Shown here in pieces: positions 33,830-44,204 of a DNA stretch of 64,000 nucleotides. This DNA comes from Sciurus carolinensis. Lineage: Eukaryota > Chordata > Mammalia > Rodentia > Sciuridae. The notes beneath the pieces were generated by a model. That model saw only the letters and a list, made by a program, of their open reading frames with translations. It did no database searches and had not been told where the DNA came from. A program made the position numbers and the translations under genes. Each line of letters starts with the position of its first letter. Within the stretch, counting starts at the first letter, position 1. The stretch spans positions 130,641,035-130,705,034 of the forward strand of contig NC_062222.1 of the NCBI RefSeq assembly GCF_902686445.1, read 5' to 3'.

Positions 33830-34250
33830 CCCCTCTCCAACCCGCTACTTGCTCTATAGCCTCAAGAGTGTTGCCAGCACATAAGTCTAGTCATTGCAAA
33901 TATACTTCTCTCTGTCTTTAGAATGGCATAGTCCCTCTTGATCTGTGGCTGCCCAACCTTCCAGGACTACTCTCTGAATCCCAGCTCCCCTTGCTTGTTC
34001 TTTTTGCAGGGCCCCTGAGTTTTCTGATCCCTCTACTGTGATCTCCTTCCTCTCAGTTCAACTGTAACTTGTGCTTATTCAGTACATCCCTCTCTCACAG
34101 GAAAACATACCTGATATTTCTGGGTAGCAGTGACTCTGAGGGATTAATATCTCATTCCTATGTGTAGAGCATCCATGATGGTGACTCTGTAGTTTTCCTC
34201 TTGATACAAACAAAGGACATGCACATAGTGGGAACAGAGTGAATATGTGT
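33830..34250 (-). pseudogene. ERVL 3' internal region, antisense
   Basis: It starts with the reversed polypurine tract and continues with sequence I believe matches the ERVL 3' internal region next to the 3' LTR ('gcacataagtctagtcattgcaaatatacttctctctgtctttagaatggcatagtccctcttgatctgtggctgcccaaccttccaggac'). It is non-coding in its present state. How far the element continues past the purine tract at 34251 is unclear. Confidence 0.5.
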
Positions 34251-34374
34251 TTAAGGGAAGAAAGGAAAATGGAAGGAAAGGAAAAAAAGAAGAAAATAAG
34301 GAGAAAAGAAGAGAAGAAACAAAGGAAGGAAGGGAGGAAGGAAGGGAGGGAGGGAGGAAGGAAGATATTAAAAT
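34251..34374 (+). repeat. Polypurine (GGAA/GAAA)n tract
   Basis: A nearly pure purine run ending in (GGAAGGAGGGA)-like words. The Phe/Ser/Leu/Pro-rich minus frames at 34079-34393 are its translation and not a gene. Confidence 0.9.
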
Positions 34375-36689
34375 AAACAAATTGAGGATTCATCCATAAC
34401 TCCTACATCTTTCACAATGAAGCTGCTGATAGACTTTCTACTACACCATATCAAAGCTCTATTTCATCATACATCTTTTGAAGATGTAAAGTTACCTATA
34501 AAGTAGCTAAACTCAATTGAGTTTGGGATGCAAAAGAGTCTTCCAGAGGGGTGTTTGGTGCTTTCCGGAACCTTCCCTTGGTTCATGCTGATTTCTACCC
34601 TCAAGCAGTTGGTTCTATGATAGAACTGGAGAAAAATGTGGACATTCCTCAAAAAAAAAAAAAAAAAAAGTAGGGAAAGAACAAAAGGCTCATGTGATGG
34701 GTGTGTAAACCAAACCAACCCAAACCCTAAAAGAAAAAACAGTTTGAATCCAAGTAAAACAACAGCATCTGCCATAGCGAGAGAAAAGGCAGATGAATTT
34801 ATCCAGGGGGTAGAGACACACTGAAGTATGAAATCTGTTATCTCCGGAAAAGGGTTCAAAAATCAGCATCACACAAGCAGGAGACCCTATAAAAAGTGAA
34901 AACCACTGAGACATGATGCTTCTGCCAATAATTGCTGAATTCCCAGTAACCTTAGGGAAACATTATGTAATTTTTGCTCTGGACCTGGATATGATATTGC
35001 CTTAAAATAAACAAGACAGTCTACTAGAATAAATTTGTTAAAAATTACTCTGCCAAGACAAGCTGTAGAAAGTGAAAGCAAAAATAAAACCTGTTGGGAA
35101 GCAAGGGATATACTTCTGGATCTGCTAATCTCCAATCTGATAATTCATAAGTTCCAGTTGCTAACATATCCATCCATCCACCCCTCTTTTCCTCTGGTCT
35201 GATTTCCCATTCCTGGGGGATGACCAGATAGGGTAGAACACTGGCCAGTGAGCTTCACAAGAAATTTATGAGAGTGGAATGTGAATGGCCCAAGGTGTCC
35301 TAAGCAAGGGAAGCCACGTTCAAAAGCCAAGGACTGAATAAAACACCAATCTCAAAGTAGAAACTACAGAATGAGAATGGAGTCCTGTGGGAAATATCCC
35401 ACCACCCATGAGTGTCTGACTTTGCTTTAAGAACAACCACATGCATGCCATTTGATGTCAAGTGACTTCAAACTCCCTGAAATTCATGTGTGTGGTGGGT
35501 GGACCTATTACCCACTATCTAGCCATCCACCCACATTTTCACATGTGCAACCATCCATTTAGTTCACAATATTAGGAGGCATGGACCAGAGGCCAACCAA
35601 GTGACCGCTGACCCAGCCCTGTTCCCCTGTGTCTGTGTACCACACACCACCCAAACCTAGGAAAAGACCAGACATTTTGTACAGTGGTATTAGCTCCATT
35701 CTGTTCATCTGCTGCATAAGACCATATGCTAAAGGAAGGCAATTGTTTCATCATTAGTTAGGTTAGGCAGTGTAATTAAACAACAATACACTGATTTGAA
35801 GCCACAAAGTCCTTTGGAATGAATCCCTACCTCTTCTGCCATATTTTTTCATCTGGATTAACCATTTAAATGAACTCTGTGGGATCACAATCATTTTTCT
35901 CTAGAGTCATTTCTTCCAAATAAAATTTGGCCACACTGTTTTCAAAGCCCTTGTGACTTCCCAGTGACTCCTCAGTGAATAAAGCCCTTCAACATGAGAG
36001 TAGCCCACAGGCTCTGCCTGGGCACCATGCTTTATCAGCTTGCTTTCCCAGGGATAGATGTTTTGGCTTCCTATACTCAAAATATTTTAAGCATTTCAAA
36101 TGTTGTGTCATACTTATGTTCAGTTTTGAAGTTTGCTTTGCCCTTTAAACAGGTATGGGAGATATAAAGTTGTCCTTAGTGAATTCTAGGCCTACGCTGG
36201 GAGAAAGACCTGAAGCCATGATACAATTTAAGGAGTAAAATAAAACAAGTGTAGGTAACCCTCTATGTAGCAGGTTAACTGAAATTCTCCTCTATACCCC
36301 TAAGCAACTGCATTGCTCACTCTAGCAGCTAAAGCATTGTTAGAAAGTCTCAAGATTAGAGCTGAGGCTATAATGAATATTTTTGCTATTTTGTACATTT
36401 CAGTACTGGCAGCGACATGTGAGGGTGGAGATTCCCAAGGAGAGGAGCCACAGTCTTTGTGGGTAGTGTCCCACCAGTGGGTCATGCCACAGCCTGCAAG
36501 GAGCTGTGGTGTCTGACCACTGCATCTGCGTGGCCTAATCCCCACTGATTCTGTTGCTGGTCAGCTCTCAGATCAATCCTTCCCTGAGCCAGATTTTGTT
36601 CAACCCGCTTTTATACACTCTCTGTGAACATTGTATATTCTGCAGCAATGGCACAATTGTAAACCAAATAATTATTTAGCAGATCCTTG
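34375..36689. other. Unassigned sequence, possibly more decayed ERVL
   Basis: About 2.3 kb without a secure assignment. An A(20) run lies at about 34651-34670. Some stretches (34480-34660, 35560-35760) could be antisense ERVL internal sequence because of their position next to the reverse 3' LTR, but I cannot demonstrate it. Open frames up to 130 codons (34467-34859, minus) include the poly-A/poly-T run and have no convincing domain. Confidence 0.3.
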
Positions 36690-36825
36690 CTCATTATCTG
36701 CCTCCTGCATTCTACTAAACTTTCCATGATGTCAGAAGACTATATGTCAGTTTCAGTACTGTTGGTGCTTGTAAGTATGCCAGTGACCTGGCAGGTACTC
36801 ATTACTGTTGAATAAGTGAGTTTCT
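36690..36825 (+). repeat. L2 LINE 3' end, sense
   Basis: 'attctactaaactttccatgatgtcagaagactatatgtcagtttcagtactgttggtgcttgtaag' then 'cctggcaggtactcattactgttgaataagtgag' follow the L2 3' terminal order (ctagaatgtaagctccatgagggcaggg-ttt ... cctggcacatagtaggtgctcaataaat-ttgttgaatgaatga). Confidence 0.6.
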
Positions 36826-37114
36826 TGTTGTTATGTGCCAAAAAGTGTAATGTCTTATGGGATAAGAAAATGACCCTGCATCTATAACCATTGTGATCAA
36901 AAGAAAGAATATTTAAAATACTGGAAAGCTGTTGATATAAATAAGGGAGGAATCAACAGCAATATGTACAAGTTACTGTATCTATTAAAAAATAGGTATT
37001 GCTTTTGTTTAATATGTGTAGTGTTTTCTGTTTAATATAACTACATGTCAAGGGATTTCTGTAAGAATTTATGGTAAAGAACTGAGAGTTCTGCACAGTA
37101 AAGGAAACAACCAA
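36826..37114. other. Unassigned AT-rich sequence
   Basis: No recognised repeat or gene. It may be a further 5' part of the old L1 that begins to be recognisable at 37115. Confidence 0.35.
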
Positions 37115-37404
37115 ATGAATGAATAGATAACCTACAGAGTAGCAGAAGCTATTTTCAGTCTATGTATGTCATACAGGCTTAATATACAAAATACAAAAAG
37201 AACATCTACAAACCAATAGCAAAAGGAAACCGAATTTAAGATAAACAAAGGATTTAAAAGGACCTACTAAATTAGGGTAATGGATATTGAGTTGCAGAAT
37301 ATCAGAGTGATTCTGTTGGACCATGAGAGACTAAGAAACATTTCTCCAAAACACACACAGTCTCACAGGCTTTTGAAAAGATTCTTAAAATCATTAATCA
37401 TCAA
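37115..37404 (+). mobile_element. Old LINE-1, 5' portion, split by younger L1
   Basis: Degenerate ORF2 C-terminal sequence in sense orientation: 'gaatagataacctacagag-agcaga', 'atctacaaaccaatagcaaaagg', 'ggatttaaaaggacc', 'acatttctccaaaacacacac' and 'cttaaaatcattaatcatca'. The last block continues, across the 6-kb insertion, at 43435 ('agaaatgaaattaaaaaaacacac'), restoring the normal L1 order. Confidence 0.75.
37387..37404 (+). repeat. Target-site duplication, left
   Basis: AAAATCATTAATCATCAA is repeated exactly at 43417-43434. It is preceded by TT, giving the TT|AAAA target preferred by the L1 endonuclease. Confidence 0.95.
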
Positions 37405-38227
37405 GAGATCCAAGATGGTGGACTAGAGGGTGACTGCATCTCCCCTCACTCCAGAACCCAGGATTCAAGAAGGGGAGATATTGAGAGACTCAGACCAACA
37501 TAGAGCTGCAGGGTGAGTCTCTCCCAACGGGTGAAGCTTGGCCCGGGCGGCAGGCCCGGACAGCGGCAGCTTCTCTGAGCAGGGCAGGGCAGCAAGAGTC
37601 TTCCTCAAGCAGCGCTGCTTTCTCCGGCAGCAGCCTCAAGCCACAGCCAGCTTCTAGGAGGAGGCCTGCGAGTGAGAGCTTTTCCGCACAGAACCAACCC
37701 CAAGCCCTGAACCCAGCTCGAGCCCTGGCCCGTAGGTAGTTTCTGGGACCAGGGCAGGGTAGCCAGAGAATTCCCCAAGCAGCCCTACTCCCTCCAGTGG
37801 CAGGCTCCATCCACAGCCAGCTTCTTGGAGCAGGCCGCCCAGTGAGAACTTTTCCGCACAGAACCAACCCCAAGCCCTGAACCGAGCAGCAGGCCCCGGC
37901 CAGCAGGCGGCTTCTGGGATCAAGGCAGGACAGGAAGAGGCTTTCCCCAAGCAGCCTGGCTCCCTCAGGTGGGGGCAGGCCCTGTCTATAGCCAGCTTCT
38001 AGGAGCAGGACTGCCCAGTGAGATGATTTCCACACAGAATGAGCCCCCAGCACTGAACCCAGTATCGGGCTAGGGGCAGCTTTCTTCAGAAGCACTGCAT
38101 TATCAAGTTCCTCCAAGACTTCAGGCTACTGAAGGCTGGGAGGTGATATACTGGAAATCTACAGGGACACTATAAGCCAATAGAAGAAATCTGCAATATC
38201 TCAGAGTCCCACTGATATCTGACCAAT
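37405..38227 (+). promoter_or_regulatory. LINE-1 5' UTR with tandem monomers
   Basis: This GC-rich region should act as the internal RNA polymerase II promoter. It starts GAGATCCAAGATGGTGG, with a CAAGATGG word at 37411-37418 that matches the YY1 site near the start of human L1. From about 37640 to 38060 it contains three tandem copies of a unit with 'cagccagcttct-ggag-agg', 'agtgaga-ctttccgcacagaaccaaccccaagccctgaac'. The 'agtg' anchors lie at 37671, 37841 and 38017, so the periods are 170 and 176 bp. It ends just before the ORF1 start. A 208-codon open frame runs antisense across it (37490-38116) but reads the repeated units in different frames. Confidence 0.8.
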
Positions 38228-39244
38228 ATGAGAAAACAAGGGAATAAAATGTCCCAAACAAACCTAGATACTATATCAATAAAACCCAATGACAGCACAG
38301 CAGAAGAAAGGTCAGAAAGGGAGTTCGGAATGTACATAATTAAAACAATCAGGGAAGCAAATGAGGAGATGAAAGAGCAAATGCAGGCATTGAAGGATGA
38401 GATGAAAGAGCAAATGCAGGCATTAAATGATCTCACCAATCAACAGTTAAAAGAGCAAATACGGGAAGCAAAAGATCATTTCAATAAAGAGTTAGAGATA
38501 CTGAAAAACAAACAAACAAACAAACAGAAATCCTTGAAATGAAGGAAACAATAAACCAAGTTAAAAACTCCATAGAAAGCATAACCAATAGGATAGAACA
38601 CCTGGAAGACAGAACCTCAGACATTGAAGACAAAATATTTAATCTTTAAAACAAAGTTAACCAAACAGAGAAGATGGTAAGAAATCATGAACAGAATCTA
38701 CAAGAATTATGGCTACCATGAAAAGGGCAAATTTAAGAATTATTGGGATTGAGGAAGGATTAGAGAAACAATCTATTGTTCAAAGGATTGAACAATCTAT
38801 TCAATGAAATAATATCAGAAAATTTCCCAAATCTGAAGAATGAAATGGAAAACCAGGTACAAGAGGCTTATAGGACTCCAAATATACAAAACTACAACAG
38901 ACCCACACCAAGGCACATTATCATGAAAATACCTAACATACAAAATAAAGACAGAATTCTAAAGGCTGCAAGAGAAAAGAATCAAATTACATTAGAGGGA
39001 AACCAATAAGAATATCAGCAGATTTTTCAATCCAGACCCTAAAAGCTAGAAGGGCCTGAAACAACATTTACCAAGCCCTAAAAGAAAACAGATGCCAACC
39101 CAAAATCTTATACCCAGCAAAACTTACTTTCAGATTTGATGATGAAATGAAATCCTTCCATGATAAACAAAAGCTAAAAGAATTTACAAAAAGAAAGTCA
39201 GCATTACAGAAATTCTCAGCAAAATATTCCATGAGGAAGAGATG
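38228..39244 (+). pseudogene. LINE-1 ORF1 (RNA-binding chaperone), frameshifted
   Basis: The intact family protein forms coiled-coil trimers that coat L1 RNA and act as a nucleic-acid chaperone. The start ATG at 38228 gives 105 codons (Met-Arg-Lys-Gln...), including a coiled coil with an 11-residue unit, EMKEQMQAL-K/N-D, in tandem. The frame breaks at an (AAAC)5 tract (38506-38525). The coding trace then continues in another frame, with a TAA near 38647 and a TGA near 38719. The RNA-recognition domain is recognisable (PRHIIM near codon 230, AAREK further on). A further 1-bp shift near 39000 moves the C-terminal domain into a third frame, which ends at the TGA 39242-39244. The total span of 339 codons equals a normal ORF1. 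No functional product is expected. Confidence 0.9.
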
Positions 39245-39333
39245 AAAAACAACGATGCGAATCAGTAACGGGAGGAACTAGCCTAAAGGAATAGCCAAAA
39301 AAAGGAGAAACCAAACCATGTCAAAAACCAAAA

Positions 39334-42300
39334 ATGAGTCAAATGACTGGGAATACAAATCATATCACGATAATGACCCTGAATGTTAATGGCCTGAATT
39401 CATCAATCAAAAGACATAGACTGGCAGATTGGATTAAAAAGAAAGATCCAACAATTTGCTGCCTGTAAGAAATTCATCTCATAGAAAGAGACACCCACAG
39501 ACTAAAGGTGAAAGGATGGGAAAAAACATACCATGCACATGGACACAGCAAAAAAGCTGGAGTATCCATCCTCATTTCAGATAATGTGGACTTCAAGCCA
39601 AAACTAGTTAGAAGGGATAAAGAAGGACATTACATATTGCTTAAGGGAAGCATAAATCAGCAAGACATAACAATATAAATATTTATGCCCCAAACATTGG
39701 CTCATCCATGTACGTCAAACAAATCCTTCTCAATTCCAGAAATCAAATAGACCACAACACAATAATACTAGGCGATTTTAACACACCTCTCTCACCCCTG
39801 GATAGATCTTCCAAACAAAAAATTGAATAAAGAAACCATAGATCTCTATAACACAATCAACAATTTAGACTTAACGGACACATACAGAATATACCATCCA
39901 ACAAAGAACAAATACACTTTCTTCTCAGCAGCACATGGATCCTTCTCTAAAATAGACCATATTCTATGCCACAAAGCTAATGTTAGCAAATACAAGAAGA
40001 TAGAGATACTACCTTGTATTCTATCAGATCATAATGGGTTGAAATTAGAAATAAATGACAGAATAGAAAACAAACTTCTCCAATACCTGGAGATTAAATA
40101 ATATGCTATCATATGATGAATGGATAACAGAAGACATCAGGAGGGAAATAAAAAAATTCTTAGAAGTAAACGAGAACAAAGAAACATCATATCAAAATCT
40201 CTGGAACACTATGAAAGCAGTACTTAGATGAAGATTTATTTCATGGGGCACATTCAACAAAGAAGTAAAAATCAACAAATAAACGACTTAACACTACAGC
40301 TCAAAGCCCTAGAAAAAGAGGAGCAGACCAACACCAAAAGTAGTAGAACACAGGAAATAGTTAAAATCAGAGCTGAAATCAATGAAATTGAAACAAAAGA
40401 AATGATCGAAAAAATTAACAAAATAAATAGCTGGTTCTTTGAAAAAATAAACAAAATTGATAAACCTTTAGCCACACTAACAAAGAGAAAGAGGGAGAAA
40501 ACTCAAATTACTAAAATTCGGAATGAACAAGGAAACATCACAACAGACACGAGTGAAATACAAAACATAATTAGAAGCTATTTTGAAATCTATATTCCAA
40601 CAAAACATAAAACCTCGAAGACATCAACAAGTTTCTAGAGACATATGAATTACCTAAACTGAACCAGGAGGACATAACAAACTTAAATCAATTTCAAGCA
40701 ATGAAATAGAAGAGGTCATCAAAAGCCTACCAACAAAGAAAAGTCTGGGACCAGATGGGTTCTCAGCCGAGTTCTACAAAACCTTTAAAGAAGAGCTCAT
40801 TCCAATACTCCTCAAAGTATTCCATGAAATAGAAGAGGAGGGAACCCTCCCAAACTCATTGTAGAAAGCCAGTAGCACCCTGATACCTAAACCAGACAGA
40901 GACACATCAAGGAAAGAAAATTTCAGACCAATATCCTTAATGAACATTGACGCAAAAATTCTCAACAAAATTTTAGCAAATTGCATACAAAAATATATTA
41001 AAAAGATAGTGCACCACGATCAAGTGGGTTTTATCCCAGGGATGCAAGGTTGGTTCAACATCCAGAAATCAATAAATATCATTCACCATATCAACAGACT
41101 TAAAGTTAAGAATCACATGATTATTTCGATAGATGCAGAAAAAGCATTCGATAAAATACAGCATCCCTTCATGCTCAAAACACTACAAAAAATTGGGTTA
41201 GTGGGAACATTCCTTAACATTGTAAAGGCCATCTACACTAAACCCATGGCCAATATCATTCTAAATGGTGAAAAACTGGAAGCATTCCCCATAAAAACTA
41301 GAACAAGGCAGGGATGCCCTCTTTCACCACTTCTGTTCAACATCATCCTTGAAATCTAGCCAGAGAAATTAGACAAACCCAAGAAATTAAAAGGATACAT
41401 ATAGGAAAAGAAGAACTTGAACTATCCTTGTTCGCTGATGACATGATTATATATTTAGAGGAACCCGGAAGTTCCACCAGAAAACTTTTAGAACTCATAA
41501 ATGAATTCAGTAAAGTAGCAGGTTACAAGATCAATGCTCTTAAATCCAATACATTTTTATACATAAGTGATGAATCTTCAGAAAGAGAAGTTAGGAAAAC
41601 TACCCCATTCACAATAGCCTCGAAAAAAATAAAATACTTGGGAATCAATCTCACAAAAGAGGTGAAAGACCTCTACAATGAGAACTACAGAACACTAAAG
41701 AAAGAAATTAAAGAAAACCTTAGAAGATGGAAAGATCTCCCATGTTCTTGGATAGGCAGAATTAATATTATCAAAATGATCATACTACCTAAAGTACTAT
41801 ACAGATTCAATGCAATTCCAATTAAAATCCAAATGATGTATGTTACAGAAATAGAGCAAGCAATTATGAAATTCATCTGGAAGAATAAGAAACCCAGAAT
41901 AGCTAAAGCAATCCTTAGCAGAAAGAATGAAACGGGGGGTATCGTAATACCAGATCTTCAACTATACAACAAAGCAATAGTAACAAAAACAGCATGGTAT
42001 TGGTACCAAAATAGAAAGGTGGATCAGTGGTACAGAATAGAGGACATGGACAGAAACTCAAATAAATACAATTTTCTCATATTAGACAAAGGTGCCAAAA
42101 ATATGCAATGGAGAAAAGATAGCCTCTTCAACAAATGGTGCTGGGAAAACTGGAAATCCATATGCAACAGAATGAAATTAAACCCCTTTCTCTCACCCTG
42201 CACAAAACTCAACTCAAAATGGATCAAGGACCTTGGAATCAGACCAGAGACCCTGCATCTTATAGAACGAAAAGTAGGTCCAAATCTTCAACATGTCAGC

Positions 42301-43134
42301 TTAGGATCATACTTCCTTAACAGGACTCCCATAGCACAAGAAATAAAAGCAAGAATCAACAACTGGGATAGATTCAAACTAAAACGCTTTCTCTCAGCAA
42401 AGGAAACTCTCAGTAATGTGAAGAGAGAGCCTACAGAGTGAGAAAAAATCTTTGCCACTCATACATCAGATAGAGTGCTAATTTGCAGAATCCATAAAGA
42501 ACTCAAAAAACTCTACACCAAGAATAAAAATAATCCAATCAACAAATGGGCTAAGGAAATGAAGAGACACTTCACAGAAGAAGATGTACAAGCAATCAAC
42601 AGATATATGAAAAAATGTTCAACATCTCTAGTAATAAGAGAAATGCAAATCAAAACTACCCTAAGATTCCATCTCACCCCAATTAGAATGGCGATTATCA
42701 AGAACACAAGCAACAATAGGTGTTGGTGAGAATGTGGGGCAAAAGGTACACTCATACCTTGCCGGTGCGGTTACAAATTAGTGCAGCCACTCTGGAAAGC
42801 AGTATGGAGATTCCTCAGACAACTTGGAATGGAACCAACATTTGATCCAGCTATCCCACTCCTTGGCCTATACCCAAAGGACTTAAAATCAGCGTACTAC
42901 AGAGATACAGCCACATCAATGTTCATAGCTGCTCAATTCACAATAGCCAGATTGTGGAACCAACCTAGATGTCCTTCAATTGATGAATGGATAAAGAAAC
43001 TGTGGTATATATATACAATGGAATATCACTCTGCCATAAAGAATGATAAAATTATGGCATTTGCAGGCAAATGGATGAAATTGGAGAATTTCATGCTAAG
43101 TGAGATAAGCCAATCTCAAAAAACCAAAGGATGA
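39334..43134 (+). pseudogene. LINE-1 ORF2 (endonuclease-reverse transcriptase), disrupted
   Basis: The ATG at 39334 opens the endonuclease domain (ITIMTLNVNGLNS). The first break is a TAA at 39466, directly before the catalytic-glutamate motif (EIHL). A shift near 39676 follows, then GDFN (39771-39782), another shift near 39815 and the SDHN motif near 40027. Further breaks lie near 40090, 40230 and 40600. The reverse transcriptase carries a TAG at 40862, motif A ([10 protein letters not shown], about 41122-41156), the [11 protein letters not shown] motif, a 1-bp shift near 41358 and an intact FADD active site (41431-41442). A 337-codon open piece runs to a TGA at 42439. A second TGA lies at 42727, and the natural stop is at 43132. 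The Cys-rich C terminus is partly altered. The span of 1,267 codons is close to full length. Confidence 0.93.
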
Positions 43135-43416
43135 ATGATCTCGCTGATAAGCGGATTATGACACATAATGGGGGGTGGGAGGGGTTAGTGTTAGGATTAG
43201 GGTTAGGTTTAGGGTGAGGATTAGAGAGGGTGGCAAGCACAGAGGAAGGAAGGACTGTATAGAGGGAAAAGAGGGGTGGGAGGGGTGGGAGGAAGGGAAA
43301 AAATAACAGAATGAATCAAACATTATCCTATGTAAATTTATGATTACACAAATGGTATGCCTTTACTCCATGTACAAACAGAGAAACAACATGTATCCCA
43401 TTTGTTTACAATAAAA
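43135..43416 (+). other. LINE-1 3' UTR with G-quadruplex and telomere-like motifs
   Basis: A G-rich, purine-biased 3' UTR. It holds 'ggggggtgggagggg' at 43170-43184 and then a degenerate TTAGGG run ('ttaggattagggttaggtttaggg', about 43192-43215). A canonical G-quadruplex pattern, ggggtgggaggggtggg, follows at 43273-43289. The end is 'tttgtttacaataaaaaaaa', and the A tail merges with the target duplication. The same pattern in reverse begins the fragments at 56010 and 60787. Confidence 0.85.
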
Positions 43417-43434
43417 AAAATCATTAATCATCAA
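43417..43434 (+). repeat. Target-site duplication, right
   Basis: An exact copy of 37387-37404. Its first four A residues are indistinguishable from the L1 tail. Confidence 0.95.
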
Positions 43435-44105
43435 AGAAATGAAATTAAAAAAACACACTGAAATACCACCTCAAATCTGTTAGGATGTCTGATATATATA
43501 TTTAATAAGTATCAGTGAGAAGAAGGAGAAATTGGAAGACTTATATTATGTTGCTGGGAATGTTTAACAAGTTATAGCAAGTATGAAAGACACGAAGTTT
43601 GCTTAAACATTTTTAAATGAACTACATTATGATTCAGGAACCCTACTCCTTCATATGTATCCAAAGGAACTGAAATCAGGATCTTGAAGAACTATTGCCC
43701 TTACCAACATCTCTGCAGCATTATTCACAATAGGACTATTACCTGTCTCCACTGACAGTTAGATAATGTGATGTATGCATACAATGTAAATCACATTGAA
43801 AATGTAAACTCTGCCATTTCCAACAACATGGACGAACCCAGAGTACATTCTACCAAGTGAAACCCATCAGTCTTGGAAGGACAAATAGGGCCTAATTCCA
43901 CTTTATGCGGTATCTAGCATAATCAAACCCATAGAAGCAGAGAGTCGAACAGTGGTTGTCAAGGGGAAGAAATAAGAATTTGTTCTATGAATATACGATT
44001 TAATATGGGAGATGAATAAATTTTAGCAATCAGTGGTACAGTATAGTGCCTATAGTTAACAACATGGTATTTCGTACTAAAAATTATTAAGAGGTTATAT
44101 TTTCT
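43435..44105 (+). mobile_element. Old LINE-1, 3' portion, after insertion
   Basis: It continues the element seen at 37115-37404: 'gaaataccacctcaaatctgttaggatg', 'gtatccaaaggaactgaaatcagg', 'gcagcattattcacaatagg', 'tgccatttccaacaacatggacgaaccc' and a 3' UTR with 'atagaagcagagagtcgaacagtggttgtcaagggg' and 'agtgcctatagttaacaacatgg'. No coding capacity remains. Confidence 0.85.
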
Positions 44106-44204
44106 GCTCTAACTCAGTTCTCCATTGACACCCATGTTGCTGGAGCAGATGGCAAAATGCTTAAGAGGAGTCCCTAGAGTCAAACTCTGCCTTACCATGG
44201 GGTG

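Larger units (their letters stand above)
37405..43416 (+). mobile_element. Full-length young LINE-1, inactive
   Basis: A complete 6.0-kb L1 in sense orientation. It has a 5' UTR with tandem monomers (37405-38227), an ORF1 span of 1,017 bp (38228-39244), an ORF2 span of 3,801 bp (39334-43134), a G-rich 3' UTR and a short A tail, bounded by an 18-bp perfect target duplication. The spans are close to the intact L1 sizes of about 338 and 1,275 codons. Both frames are broken by substitutions and small indels. The perfect duplication and retained length suggest a fairly recent insertion that later decayed neutrally. Other 3' fragments of the same lineage occur at 30711, 56010, 59725 and 60787. Confidence 0.95.

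Noticed and set aside
37490..38116. A 208-codon minus-strand open frame across the LINE-1 5' UTR, reminiscent of the antisense ORF0 of primate L1
   Set aside because: The underlying tandem units have periods of 170 and 176 bp, neither divisible by three, so each unit is translated in a different frame. A GC-rich, stop-poor sequence explains the open frame without selection.
41428..42441. A functional reverse transcriptase or domesticated LINE-1 gene
   Set aside because: The 337-codon open piece starts after a frameshift at 41358, lacks the upstream fingers and endonuclease, and ends at a premature TGA. It is only the best-preserved part of a dead ORF2.
43192..43215. Interstitial telomere repeat or chromosome-fusion scar
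   Set aside because: The TTAGGG-like hexamers are few and degenerate, and they lie at a fixed place in the L1 3' UTR, so they came with the mobile element.
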